A stretch of 64,000 nucleotides of DNA from Benincasa hispida (GCF_009727055.1 NC_052352.1:25351894-25415893), one strand, 5' to 3'. Counted from the stretch's first letter, positions 23,515 to 35,920 are shown. The notes: generated by a model not told the origin, from the sequence alone. A program made the numbers and translations.

Positions 23515-26500
23515 TGTTGGGTGAAAATTTAATTTTTAAAACAAAGAGAGGACCAACTTTGCTGGTTGGATAATCCCACATTGGAAAATTTGGTGTTGTA
23601 AGTCTCCTTTATGTACTTTAACCTTGTGTTTTAGGTTTGAGCTTTAAGGGGTACCTATGTTTTAGAGAGAGTGAAAAGACCCATAATGTGGGTTTAGTGG
23701 ACATCCCATATATGCACCATCTTCATTCGAAGATAGTGAAGGAGGTCTAATAAATTGTGAAAAACCTTATGTAACTATTTTTGCTAATGAATGTTTTTAT
23801 TTACTTTCGATAAGTACAAGCCAAGAGTTTGTATTAATGAATCATTCTTATAATGATCTAAAGACGTAATCTAGTAAATCTCATATTGATTAGGAACAGT
23901 AAAAGATATTTCATTACTTTATTGACGATTGCTCTGATTTTACTTTTGTATACCTGCTGAAAAAAAAAAGTGATGCTTTTGATGCCTTCAAACTTTTTGT
24001 TTCTGAAATAGAGAATCAATCAAATAGAAAAGTTAAAAGACTTCGTAGTGATAGGGGAACCGAGTACGACTTGAAAAGTTTTAATGAATTCTTTAACTCA
24101 CATGGAATAATACACCAAAAGATCGCACCTTATTCTCCTAAATGAACGGAAAAGTCGAAAGGAAAAATAGAACTTTAGATGAGCTAGTAGTTGCTATTTT
24201 ACTTAGTTCAGGAGTCATGTTTTATTGGTGGGGTGAAATCATCCTTACCGTGTGTTATGTCCTAAATAGAATCCCGAAATCTAAAAATAAAACTTCACCT
24301 TATGAAATTCTCAAGAATAAGAAACCAAACTTGTCATACTTTAGAATATGGGGTTGTCTAGCCTTTGTAAGGATTCTTGACCCAAAAAGGAGAAAGTTGG
24401 CTAGTAGAGCTTACGAGTATGTCTTTATAGGTTATGCCTTAAATAGTAAAGCCTATAGGTTCTATGATCTAGTGAACCAAGTGATCATTGAGTCAAATGA
24501 TGCTGACATCTTTGAAGATAGGTTTCCTTTTAAATCAAAGAATAGTGGGGGTTCTGGTTCAAGTGGTATAACCCTAGTTAGAAATCCAACCCTAGAGAGG
24601 AAACTGACCTAGAACCTAGAAGAAGTAAAAGAGTTAGAACCGTCAAAGATTTCAGAAATGACTTCCTGACCTACAATGTAGAAGAAGATCCTAAAGATCT
24701 AAGAGCTGCCCTGTCCTCAGTAGATGCCCTTTATAACCTCGTAGTACATCAGATGAATGTAAAAATCGCTTTCCTAAACGGTGAACTTGAATAAGAGACT
24801 TACATGGAATAACCTGAGAGTTTTGTTGTTCATGGTCAAGAAAATAAGGTGTGTAAATTAGACAAGTCTCTCTATGGACTAAAACAAGCTCCTAAGCAAT
24901 GACATGAAAAATTTGACAATCTTATCCTATCTAAACGTTTCAAGGTCAATGAAAGTGACAAATGCATCTATCATAAGTTTGATAATAACCTCTGCACTAT
25001 CTTGTGTCTATATGTAGATGATTTATTGATCTTTTGATCGAACTTGCACGTCATAAATGATGTAAAATCAATATTGAGTGCGAACTTCGACATGAAAGAC
25101 TTAGGAGAAGCTAGTGTAATCTTAGGCATAAAAGTAAATAGGTATGAAAAGGAAATTTCTTTAAATCAATCTCACCATATAGAAAAGATTCTAAAGAAAT
25201 ATAATTACTTTGAGTGTAAACCAGCCTGTACTCCTTATGACCCTAGTGTCAAGTTGTTCAAGAACAATGGTGACAGTGTTAATCAATTTGAGTATGCGAG
25301 GATCATAAGCAGTCTTAGATACGTTGCCGACTGCACTAGGCCTGACATAGTTTATGCTATAGGACTACTTTGCAGGTTTACAAACAGACCTAGTAAAGAG
25401 CATTGGAATACTATAGAAAGGGTCATGAGATACTTAAAGAAAACCAAAAACCTAGGATTACATTATCAAAAGTTTTCCGCTGTCCTGGAAGGGTTCAACG
25501 ATGCTGATTGGAACTCTCTTTCGGATGATTCAAAGGCTACAAGTGACTATATCTTTAATATAGCTGGCAGAGCTGTCTCTTGGAAGTCTAAGAAACAAAC
25601 TATTTTAGCTCAATCTATGATGGAATCAGAAATGATAGCCCTAGCAACAACTAGTGAAGAAGTAGGCTGGCTTAGAAGTCCGCTATCAGATATTCCCTTA
25701 TGGGAAAAGTCGGTACCAGCCATATTGATCCATTGCAATAGTACTATAGTAATCACAAAAGTTCAGAATCGTTACTACAACGGAAAGAGACGTCAAATAT
25801 GTCGTAAGCACAATACCATTAGAGAGTTTCTCACTAATGGTGCAGTTAGAGTAGATCACATACGGACTGATGAAAATTTGGCAGATTATTTGACGAAAGG
25901 ACTGGCCAGAGAAAAGGTTTTCAGAACCTCAGAAAGGATGGGACTCATGCCTATCGAAAGATGAATCATCGTGAGGAAAATCCAATATGTAGACTGGAGA
26001 TCCCAAGAAACAGGTTCAATGGGTAATAACTTATCACGAGTGATATATAGTGAATCATGTTAAACTAAACACAGAGTTCCATTCCTATGACTTAAAGTTT
26101 GAGCATGATATCTTGAAGCGTAAGAAAGGTTGAACTCAATTCTTAATGAGATCTATACTTGATGACAAGTGGGGTACCCAACTACAGAAGTACCCTTAAT
26201 AGACTCACCTGTGTGAATGTGGAAGTGAGGGCCTCTACCTATGGAATTTTTAGGCAAACTCTCTAGAGCATTCACTAAATCGGGATTCATGTGTTAGGTC
26301 TTAAAAGCACAAGTTTCCGTACTACACCCTAATGACACTCTGTGTGAGATGCTGTTAAAGATAAAGTTCAAAACCAAGGGTTACTCTAGTATATTCTGAA
26401 TCATCTATACTATGTAAAGGTTCAAGTTGTAAGAGTACACCTTTGCTTATGCACAGTGTTGTATAGACTTAAACTGCTCGATGAAAATCTTTTCTCTCTT

Positions 26501-26831
26501 TTCCTTTTGTTTAAATTTCCAAGTAGGGGATTGTTAGGTGAAAATTTAACTTTCAAAACAAAGAGGGAACCAACTTTGTTGGTTAGAGAATCCCACATTG
26601 GAAAATTTGGTGTTAGAAGTCTCCTTTATGTACTCCAACCTTGTGTTTGGGTTTGGGCCCCAAGGGATACCCATATTTTGGAGAGTGTGAGGAGATAGAC
26701 CAATGTGGATTCGGTAGACATCCCACACACACGCCCACTGCCGTGGTTCGTTTCAATGTTGAAGGCCTCGGCATTTGCCTGTTTTATCCGAGCGATAACG
26801 AGTTTCTGTTTTGCTACAATATAACGAGAAA
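23515..26831 (+). mobile_element. Ty1/copia element with 5' part of the internal region deleted
   Basis: LTR-like copies start TGTTGGGTGAAAATTTAA at 23515 and TGTTAGGTGAAAATTTAA at 26532. They stay alignable for about 210 bp (to about 23725 and 26732), after which the left copy diverges, so the 5' LTR is truncated. A polypurine-like aagtagggga precedes the 3' LTR. Between them only the integrase, reverse transcriptase and RNase H parts remain, in the copia order. Gag and protease are gone. The 3' end is approximate, because no matching target duplication could be found. Confidence 0.8.
23905..25964 (+). pseudogene. Decayed copia pol: integrase, reverse transcriptase, RNase H
   Basis: The integrase starts near 23905 (HYFIDDCSDFTFVYLL, then RLRSDRGTEY), and its third catalytic acidic residue lies in NGKVERKNRT after a TGA at 24142. 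The copia reverse transcriptase follows (NVKIAFLNGELE, SLYGLKQAP, catalytic YVDD near 25014), interrupted by stops near 24609, 24792, 24810, 24900 and 25036. The longest open part, 25044-25964, covers the end of reverse transcriptase and RNase H and ends ADYLTKGLAREKVFRTSERM. No start-to-end frame survives, so the copy is dead. Confidence 0.88.
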
Positions 26832-26839
26832 GTTTTAAT

Positions 26840-29200
26840 CTTTTAAAACTTACAAATTAAATGAAAATTATATTTAAAAGTGAGAGGAAAAAGAAAAACA
26901 AAATTCAAATAACTTGTGTATGCATATTGTTTTGGATAACTCATAAATGGATAGTAGGAATTATCTTCTTCTATAAATAATAACAAAAATAATAATAAGT
27001 GGATTTACCTAAGGCCTTCTAATCATTGATGATTTTAAAAACACCAACTTAATCTAATAAATTAATGGTGTGGTATTTATCTCATCTTGAGTGAAAAAAA
27101 GGTGAGAAATGCAATAAAAATATAATCATAAAATAACAAAATGTTAGTGATGTGATAGAGACAATTAAGAGAAAATTTGGTACACATCTTAATACATATC
27201 TCAAATATTATCTAATAAAATAATATCACGTCGTATTTTTATTTTTTAAAAGATAATTTTTTTAATTTTATTTTTATATAATTAATAAATGAAGAGTATA
27301 AGGATTAGGTGCAGAGTATTGTTCATAGAAAAATTAGAGAACATAATACTATATTCATTGTGGAGTTATTTTATTTTATTTTTAATATATATAAATTATT
27401 TAGAGAGATGCTAGAAAATAAATTAACATAAAGAATATACTAATTAATCAATGTAATCTTTTAAAGAGAGAGAGAAATTCTTATAAATAAAAAATTCTAA
27501 AAAATATTTACATTTTATAGTAAAAAATTTCAAAAGTATTATGTATTTTTGGAACTTTTTCTATAAAATTTAAATATTTTTAAATATTATTTTTATTTAA
27601 AAAGCCCATAAAAAACCAACCAACCTATGTGATTATAATACGTGCCTAATTAAACAACTAATTATTAAAAATGGGTTAAAATGTTCTTTTAATTACATAT
27701 TCTATTTTAATCTATACCTTTAAATGTTTGAGTTTGATCTCTGTACTGATAACCAATCTTGAAGTTAGTAAGAGTTAGTTTATAATTATTCTTCAGAAAA
27801 AAAAAAGTTTATTATTATTCTTCAGAAAAAAAAAAACCTCTGAATAGTTTTCATTCAATAAATTTTAGAAGTATATTCACATTGTATCTTTTTTAAATGA
27901 AGATTCTTATTTAACTTTTAATATTATTTTAGTTGCTAAACTTGTTCTATATTATATTAGGTATTTTCAAATGTCAAAATTTAACCTTTGTTACCTTTAA
28001 TAAGTTTAAAAATAGTTCATATTGTCGTTCTATTATTAAAAAAAAAAAAAAAAAAATCTTATTATAGTATTTCCCATAAGTTTTGAAAAGTTATTCACAT
28101 TGCTTTTTTTTAAGGAAACTTATTATTATTATTTAATAAATTTTCATATCAAACCAACTTCAAATGACTAACTATTTTTTAACCTTTATTAGAAAGTACT
28201 AAAATTGAATATGAACGTTTGAAAATACGCTGACTAAAATAAAAAGAAAATTAAATTACAAAGAGCAAAATTGATATTTTAACTTTACATAGTTATTATT
28301 AACAATAAAGATTAATTTTAGACGAATATTCTTTTATCGCGTTATTTTAACATTCCTACCTATAAAAGTAATCAAATAAAGAGAGAGAAAAAAAACATGA
28401 AGAAAATTGGAGGGCATATACACATCAATAGCTTTTAAGAGGAGTGGAATCAAAGGTGTAAAGTAAGAGAAAAGTCTATCCATTCATATTTGAGTCCAAT
28501 ACAATTGCCCATTGAGATTATGAGAATATATCATTATTTCTTATACGTTAATGAAATACATTGCTTAGAAGCAAATAACCTAAGTCCCCTTCTTCCTTCT
28601 CTTTTAAAGCGTAACAAATACCTCCATAAAGCCCCACTAATTGCCTTACAAAATACAAAATTTGCCACCTTTTGCCTTCTAAACCAATTCTACCCTACTC
28701 TCTCTTTCGAGGTAAACAAATCTTTACATATTTTTTTTTACGGTTGTTAGCATTATCATGATAGCTATTAAGAATATTATAAACCTCATATATGTTAGAA
28801 ATTAGAAGTATCAAAGATTTGTATATGTCGATAAACACAAACGAGATTATGTTTTTTTCTTATAACAAAATATTAGAAAAATAAGAATAGAGGTTTACAC
28901 ATTCGACATTTCTAAGAAGTTAATATATTAAGAAATATTTTAATTGCTAATAAATAGCATTAGATTATTTTTCAAGTCTAGCTATATGATAAGATTTTTA
29001 TAAGAATAACCCATTTTGGTTAAAAAAAGATCCCAAAATAGTTATTGCCAATAAAAGCTTCAATAACTTAAAGGTTTCCACTTTAAATTCCATCCATTTT
29101 CTTCTTCTCTTCATCTTCATCTTCAAATTCAATACATTTGTATGTCATTCCTCTCCTCTTCATTCATCTTCTTTTTTACATTGTTTTGTTTTACATTATT
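26840..29200. other. AT-rich intergenic spacer
   Basis: No gene recognised. It contains a short duplicated attattattcttcagaaaaa unit near 27790-27835 and an A-run near 28038-28056. An open frame at 28490-28750 shows no family similarity I can see. Confidence 0.5.
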
Positions 29201-29248
29201 TGTTTTTTTTAAAAAGTGTTAATTTCTGTATCCATAACTATGAAATTC

Positions 29249-29608
29249 CACGTAATCAACCCCGATCGCCGGTGGGGCCGGCCGAAAACACTGACCTGAC
29301 GTGGCATTTTCTCTATGTGGGTCCACATGCCGAGAATTTAACCAAGCATCCACGTCGGACCGACCGGGGCCGGCAAATCCTCGGTGGCTTCTCCCTATTG
29401 GAAGAATAACTTCGGTGGCCGATTTATATTCGGCATCTCGATACAAAAGGAATCGAAAAGAAAATGAATTTAATTTTATTATATTTCCATATATAAAATG
29501 AATTTGAAATGATTTTCTTTGGTTTTTTTTTTTTTTTTTTTTTTAAATGAAGAAAACGTATTTTGAATTACGTTTGCAAATTCATCATAGGAATTGAATT
29601 GAAACGAC
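29249..29608 (+). promoter_or_regulatory. GC-rich proximal promoter/leader of the EG45-like gene
   Basis: A sharp GC-rich island (29260-29400) in AT-rich surroundings, just upstream of the EG45-like start. It contains gacgtggc (29299-29306), an ACGT-core element of the type bound by bZIP factors, another cacgtcgg near 29350, and palindromic ccggccg / ccgatttatattcgg stretches (about 29279 and 29418). A poly-T run (29522-29543) follows. Assignment as a promoter is inferred from position. Confidence 0.4.
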
Positions 29609-30222
29609 ATGTCGAATCCTCTGTTTCTCTTCTCCATCTTCTTCGTCGCTCACCTCTTTCATCTCTCTCATGGAGATGTCGGCACTGCTACACCTTATGG
29701 TCCTCCTTATTTACGTAAGTTAATTAATTAATCCACAACATTTTAATTCACATTATTCTTCATTTTTTGGATTTCAAATTTCATTGATTGAAATTTTACA
29801 CAGCCACCGCTTGTGCCGGAAACGACTTCTCGATGTTTCCGACGACAAACCTGTTCGCGGCGGCCGGAGAAGGAATCTGGGAGAATGGAGCGGCTTGTGG
29901 AAGACAATACCTAGTGAGATGCTTGAGCTCCGCCGTACCGAAGGCGTGCGTTCCCGATCAGACGATTCAGGTCACGATCGTTGATCGGGCGATTTCGACG
30001 GTGTCGAAGGCGGTGGTGCCAGATACGACGATGACGTTGTCAACGACGGCATATAAATCCATCGTTAAAGGAGCTACGTCGCTCGTGAAAATTGAATTCA
30101 CACAGTGAGTGGTTTGGAGATTGTTTTTATCTTTTTTCAAAATTTTAGGGATTTTTATTTTTTTGGATCGAGTTTTTGGATTGATTGGATGGAAATTTTG
30201 TGTTAATTTTTGCAGGGCTTGA
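29609..30222 (+). CDS. EG45-like domain protein (plant natriuretic peptide-like), secreted
   Basis: Small apoplastic protein of the expansin-domain-I-like/EG45 group, which includes plant natriuretic peptides involved in water and ion balance and stress. Exons: 29609-29714, 29804-30104 and 30216-30222; GT-AG; 414 bases, 137 aa plus stop. It starts MSNPLFLFSIFFVAHLFHLS, a clear signal peptide probably cut after HG (about residue 22). The mature part shows GTATPYGPPYLPTACAGND, EGIWENGAACGRQYLVRC and KACVPDQTIQVTIVDRA, the family order. Four cysteines are visible in the mature part. The VDxCPxxC pair common in the family reads VDRAISTVSKA here, so that disulfide and the nearby TIDLS acidic residue are missing. 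I believe a subgroup with the GNDFSMFP-type sequence shares this. The last exon supplies only the split Gln, one Ala and the stop. Confidence 0.85.
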
Positions 30223-30427
30223 ATTGAAAATTCATGGAAGAAGGTTGAATAATTGCGTGAAAGCAAAACGAGAATTATGACGTATGTATTTAGTGTTTTT
30301 TTTTTTTTTTTAATCTAAATTTGGCTGGCTGGTCGAAATTCTAGAACTGTGAAGAAGATGAAGTCCATATGTTCGGTTTCCGCCATTGACACAATCACCT
30401 AATCTCTTCTATACTTATACTTTTCTC

Positions 30428-30955
30428 TAGAGAGGTTGACAAGGCAGGATAGGGTCGGGATGCCATTTCTCATTCCCGTTTCCGTTCCTCATTTTATTTT
30501 TCATCTCGTGAAATTTCCATGAGAATCGGAGCAGAAATTTCATGGGGAATTCGCAGGGATCGGGTTCCGCGGAATTAAAGTGATCAAATTTTAATTAAAT
30601 AATTAATTTTATCACTAAATTGTTTATTATGATTAGTTTTGAATGAAAATTTGAATTTAAATAAATTTATCAAAGTTTGGTTTTAAAAAGTTAATTAATT
30701 TTTTAGTAGAAAGAAATAAATATAAATCAAATTATTCACATATATAATCTAAATTTAAACATTCAATTTAAACATATAACTATACTAAATAAATATGTTA
30801 AACCTAATCGAGGCGGGGACAGGAAATGGTGGCAGCGACGGGGAATGCATTCTCCTTCCCTTTTTAGTTCACGGGGAATTTTTTTTTTCCACTCCCTCTC
30901 CCATTCCCCACCTAATCGGGAGAGCCCCGCCTCTTGGAAAAATTGGACATCTCTA
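30428..30955. mobile_element. hAT-type MITE, 528 bp
   Basis: A perfect 8-bp target duplication, cttttctc, flanks the element at 30420-30427 and 30956-30963. Inverted ends are tagagaggttgac (left) and tagagatgtccaa (right, read inward). It is internally rich in cggggatt / cattccc purine-pyrimidine blocks near both ends. A related copy lies at 35328. The open frames inside are by-products. Confidence 0.85.
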
Positions 30956-31108
30956 CTTTTCTCCCATTAATTGTATTTTTTTAAATGAATGGAAAAAAAA
31001 AAACCTACTACTCTTTTCTCTTTCTACATCTACAATTATAATACTTAAGATTTCTCTTGAACTACAATTTAAACTTTTATTAAATATATGTTTTCTGTTT
31101 ATTCGGAT

Positions 31109-31499
31109 TAAGGGTGTTCGGATAATCTAACAATCCATATTACCCAACTCAAGTTATATATATATAAGGTTTGATTACTGTGTATCGATTAATTTGTAAA
31201 TTTTTCATACTTTATTTAAATTGTTATGATATTTTTCTTTGTTTAAAGTTTGCAATAAATATCATAGATATTGGGTATTTAGCATTTGAATTTTACTAGA
31301 TTTTAGTTACTAGTCATGTGTGATATATAAATTTACATATTTTTAATTAAAAATAAAAATAATAAGTTATAACCTGACAATCCAACCTGAATTTTAAGGG
31401 TTGGGTTAGAGCCTTTATTTGGATATTTTGGATTGTCAACTCAATTATGGTCCAAAAAACACTCTCAACCCAATCCATATACACCCTTAATTCAAATAG
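31109..31499. mobile_element. hAT-type MITE, 391 bp
   Basis: Ends taagggtgttcgga and, read inward from the right, taagggtgtatatgg form terminal inverted repeats. Flanks attcggat (31101-31108) and attcaaat (31500-31507) match at 6 of 8 bases, a decayed 8-bp duplication. It contains subterminal caacccaa / ttgggttg blocks like those of the element at 9878. Confidence 0.75.
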
Positions 31500-31632
31500 T
31501 TGCTCGTATATACCGATAATTATATTGATAAATTTTGTAATTATTATGGCATAAAATATTGTCAAAAAAAGTTAAACATAATTTAGTAAATACGACATCA
31601 ATTATTATTAATAAGTGATTGTTGTTTACAAT

Positions 31633-31660
31633 TTATATATATATATATATATATATATAA
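31633..31660. repeat. AT microsatellite
   Basis: An uninterrupted (TA)n run of about 28 bases. Others of this kind occur at 5915-5933, 33747-33764, 54834-54849 and 57628-57662. Confidence 0.8.
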
Positions 31661-32517
31661 CCATCCTCACTTATTTATACCCCAATATTATGAAGTACTA
31701 TTGACAATGAGTTTTATTGGCTAACTATATCATTACAAAACTAAATCTTACCGTGTGTTATAAATTTTTAGAAGTATGTCGAAAAATGGAAAATGGCAAG
31801 ACCTACATCTTTATGCATCATATTTTCATCAAATACATATAAAGAATAAATTAAAATATTTCAAAAGCAAAAAAAAGTTTTTTATCTACAAGTTATAATT
31901 GAACAATTTAGTCAAATGCATCTATTCAAGAAATAAGAAATAAAAACTAAAAAATGACTTGGTTACCTAACTCCAACTTTAGGAATGTTTTTCAAATTAT
32001 TAGATCTGCAAGATTAATTAATTTCTAATATTAATTAGGTGAAAATTTATTAAATATAAAATGAAAGATATATTAAATATTTTTTAACTTAAAAATTTAT
32101 TAGACACTAACATTAAAAGGAGTCTTAGAAATTTGTGAGACATTTTAAGAAAAATACACTTGAAAATTTTAAATAATAAATTTGTAATTTAACAAAGAAA
32201 AATCATCTAAGATCACATGCATGTATTCACATGGGCGGCCAAAAGAAAATTTCATAAGGAAAAAGATCACAAGATTATATCATAAAAATGTCAACTTCAT
32301 CGATACTCTCCAAAAGACAGAAGAAAGTCAAAATCACACTATAAATTACAAATTCATGTTCACTGTAATTTCATATTGATGTCAAATAAGTCCATTAATA
32401 AATCACTAAAATCGGTATGGTAACCATTTTTCTTATTTTAAATTATTATTTTTTTAATTTCTTCCGATAATTTGCATATTTCTTCCGTACAAAAATTAAA
32501 TTATAATTGTTAAATCA

Positions 32518-32600
32518 GACATAGTTCAATTGGTATCTAAATATGTTATAAATCATGAGGTCCGTGGTTTGAATCCCCTTATCTTCAATTATACTTAAAA
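32518..32600 (+). mobile_element. tRNA-derived SINE
   Basis: A-box-like catagttcaattggta and B-box-like gtggtttgaatcccc about 40 bases apart, then an A-rich tail. Same layout as the copies in DXS3 introns. No tRNA-like acceptor pairing. Confidence 0.65.
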
Positions 32601-33091
32601 AATTATTTAACCCAAATTTAAAAGGTCATGAACTAAATTAGACTATTTTTAATTTATACATACAAATATTTGTTCAATTTCCTTCCGCAATTTCGAATAC
32701 AAGAGATAATTTATTACAATATCATTAGTTTTTACAATCCCACTAAAATTCCAAAAGAAAACAAAAGATTGAAAATAATAATAATATTTCTACTTACAAA
32801 CAAATACATGACTGCTACAAATAGAAAACAAAAAGAACCACATTAATAGTTCGTTTGCAAGTAAATATTTTACTGGAACACTTAATAAAAACTAGGAAAA
32901 TTTTCACCAAATGTCAAACTATTTACAGGAAATTAAAACACTAACAAAGAAAATTAAAATTTTACTAATTCATGTAAATAATTTCCTTTATCCTTTTATT
33001 TTTGAAAAATCCCCCCAAAAACCTATTCTTTAGACTAAATTATAAATTTAGTGTTTAAATTAGAGAGTTTAGTAATCCCTATATATTTTGT

Positions 33092-33290
33092 CTTATTTGG
33101 TAATGATTTGAGTTTTGTTTTTAAAGATTAAAGTTATAATACTACATCTATCTATAAATTTCTTTGTTTTGTTATCTACCATCCATCAATATTTTCAAAC
33201 TAAACCAAAATTTGAAGGTAAAAAAAAAGTTTTCAAAAACCTATTAAAAAAAAAATTGACTAAAAATTTAAGTGTTTCTTAAGAGAGAGA
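33092..33290. mobile_element. MITE, ~300-bp family, copy 6 (partial, inverted)
   Basis: Starts cttatttggtaatgatttg and contains the reversed family blocks ttgttatctaccatccat and aaactaaaccaaaatttgaa. The right terminus is eroded. Confidence 0.5.
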
Positions 33291-33360
33291 GACTATAGTA
33301 TAGAATTTAGGAGAAAAAAACATAAATTTCAAAAATTTAAAACTAAAAATAAATTATTAA

Positions 33361-33662
33361 GACCCTATTTGATAACCATTTGATTTTTTATTTTTTATTT
33401 TTATTTTTATTAAATTAAGTTTATTTCCTATCAATTTCTTATAATAATATGCATATTTCTCATAAAAAAGTTAAATTCTTAACCAATTTTCAAAAACAAA
33501 AAACAATGTTTTAAAAACTACTTTTTTAAGTTTTCAAAAGTTAGCTTAGCTTTTGAAAATATTGGTAAAAATTATATTAAAAACAAGGAATTTAAAGGTA
33601 AAATGAGTACTTATAGACTTAATTTATACAAACCAAAAACCAAATAACTACCAAACGAGACC
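33361..33662. mobile_element. MITE, ~300-bp family, copy 7
   Basis: Starts gaccctatttgataaccatt and ends aactaccaaacgagacct, the best-preserved terminal pair of the family. Interior blocks are collinear with the copy at 12240. Confidence 0.75.
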
Positions 33663-34639
33663 TAAAAATAGGACATTACAAATTCAAACTATGTTTCTAA
33701 ACTTTAAACTTCTTGATCCTATATTATCTTAAAAAAGAAAAAGAATATATATATATATATATATACTCTCAGTAAGAATGACTACTAAACAAAATACTAA
33801 TTTTTCTTGATAATATGTGAGATAGAAAAATCAAACATCTAATCACAAAGTCGATAATACAAGATTTATACCATTCCAATTATGCTACTTCATTAACCAA
33901 ACACAACCTAATGAATATATGATATGCTACTTTATTGAATGTATTCAAGAGTAGAAGTTTGATCCAACAAATTACAAAAGAGATTGCTAATGCATTGACC
34001 AATTGAACAGAATATCAGTTTGTCTCCTAGCTAACCAATCACTAGACACTACTATTCTTAAGAAAGACAATACACATATACACAAATAAAAAACCAGTTG
34101 CAAGTTAAAGAATCCTTTATATTTATAGTTGGCCGTTAGACATAAAGAATTGGACCAATGTTCTTGGCTGTTTGTTTTCGTTGATCAGCATTTAAGTTCA
34201 TCTTTGAAAATGAATGTGAATCCCTTCTTTTGGATAGTGGGCTAATGATTTTTTGGCCATGGCGCAGGCATATTTGGTCAAGCTAACACGTTAATGGTTG
34301 CGAGGATGGGCAAAGCTTAGGCTTTGCATTCAAACCAGTCAGGATAATGACAGTCAAAGAAAAGAGGATGAGAGATTATCTACATTATTCAAAACTAACC
34401 ATTAGTTTCTTCGCTCACCATCCGATCTTGACAACAAAACTGTTTTATTTCCCTGTCTAAATAGGGTTGTGGATAACAGCTATAAACTGTTTTGTTCCTG
34501 TGTCTAAACATGATTGGAGATAGCAAAGTTAGCTAGATGTGCATGTGAGCGAGCAAATTAATTCAAGTGAGAAAGTCTTCCTATAGAGAGGTGGTAACAC
34601 TTAACCATGAATGGATGGTTGAATGAAATATGTCAAGAA

Positions 34640-34740
34640 TTTTTTTTAGTAAAACCAATGATTACGGAGCGTGGGATTGAACCTCCGACCTCGGGGAATG
34701 GAGGTCATGTTATTACCATTAAGTCAAGCTCATTTTGGTG
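34640..34740 (-). mobile_element. tRNA-derived SINE
   Basis: On the minus strand it reads an A-box-like agcttgacttaatggtaa and a B-box-like ggaggttcaatcccacg, followed by an A/T-rich tail at the plus-strand left side. The body is rather GC-rich and well kept. It may be a younger copy or a different subfamily from the other three. Confidence 0.6.
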
Positions 34741-35327
34741 AAAAACGTTGAGATTTAGTGCAAGCTACATTTGCAAGTAATTGAATAAGTTGGTTTTCAA
34801 AAGATTAATGTTTTTGGCTTAGTGGGATTGATTAAGGGAGAATTTTAAGGCTAGAATGTTAGGAGTTAGTTTTATATCAATTTCTAATTCAATGAATACA
34901 GAACTCAATTGAATCACTTGATCTTCCATGCAATATTGTTATGTTATGTCTACCTTTTGTTCAATTCATTTATTGTTTTTCGTTAAAAAAGCCAATAAAG
35001 CCTATAGTTAGATTATTTAGAAGGTGAGAATTAGACTTTTCGTCTGGAAAAGGGCACCGAAAAGAAGGGAAAGAAGATGCATAAAGAAACGAGAAGACTT
35101 TTGATATCTATTAGGATTGAATTATCTTAAAGGGTTGGCTTTTAAGAATGAGTAAAGGCGTGATTTTGATGAAGGTGACTCTCACTTGAGAATTCATAAT
35201 GGCTCCATGCTGGTTAACACATTCTCTAAAGACAAAATCTCTCTAAATTTTTCCCACTTTTCAATATTGACTGTAAAAAAGGGAAGGCAGGAATGCAACA
35301 GATGCATATAATTTAGAAGTCTGATTC

Positions 35328-35920
35328 TAGAGATGTCCACAGAGCGGCGGGGTCCCCCTATTCCATTCTCCGTTCCCACAAATTTCCTCGTGGAAAACGG
35401 GGCAGGGATTCCCCACAAAGAAAATTTCTCCATCGTCATTTTTTAAAAAAACAAATTTATTTCAATTAAATATATATTTTCAACAATTCCTTAAACATAT
35501 CCAATACAACTTTCATTTAAACAAAATATTATCAATTTTGGTATTAAAAACAATAATACACATTCAATTTAAAAATATATAATTAAAATGCTAAATTTTC
35601 ATAATTTTTATAAATTAAAATTCAACGATTAGAACATTTTATCTTAAATATTACGTCTAAGGAATTAAAGCAATAAAAATCTTAAACTTAAATAATTAAA
35701 ACATCCATGGTTATCCTAACAAAGTTTAGGATATATATATATACAAAAGTCGAGGTGGGGTTGGGATCAGGGAATATATTCCTCGTCCTGGTCCTGAATT
35801 ACAAACAGAAAAAAACAATCCTCACTCCCTCCCAATTTTCCCTGTATTCAAGGATTTCTCACCCTATTCGAGACGGGTCTCCGTGGAGTCCCGAACCCTG
35901 GATTTTTTTGGACATATTTA
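35328..35920. mobile_element. hAT-type MITE related to the 30428 copy
   Basis: Left end tagagatgtccacagagcgg matches the right terminus of the 30428 element read inward. The right end reads inward taaatatgtccaaaaaaat. Subterminal blocks (attccccac, gggcagggattcccc, cgagacgggtctcc) correspond. The target duplication is decayed (tctgatt against tctaatg). Confidence 0.65.

Noticed and set aside
28490..28750. 86-aa plus-strand frame in the spacer before the EG45-like gene
   Set aside because: No domain, AT-driven composition and no splice partners. Treated as chance.
29200..29501. Frames in the GC-rich island upstream of the EG45-like gene
   Set aside because: GC-rich DNA gives open frames on both strands by chance. 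The position fits a promoter better, and none resembles a known protein.
34650..34740. Possible tRNA gene on the minus strand
   Set aside because: B box and A box are present, but the acceptor and anticodon stems do not pair properly, and a tail typical of SINEs follows.
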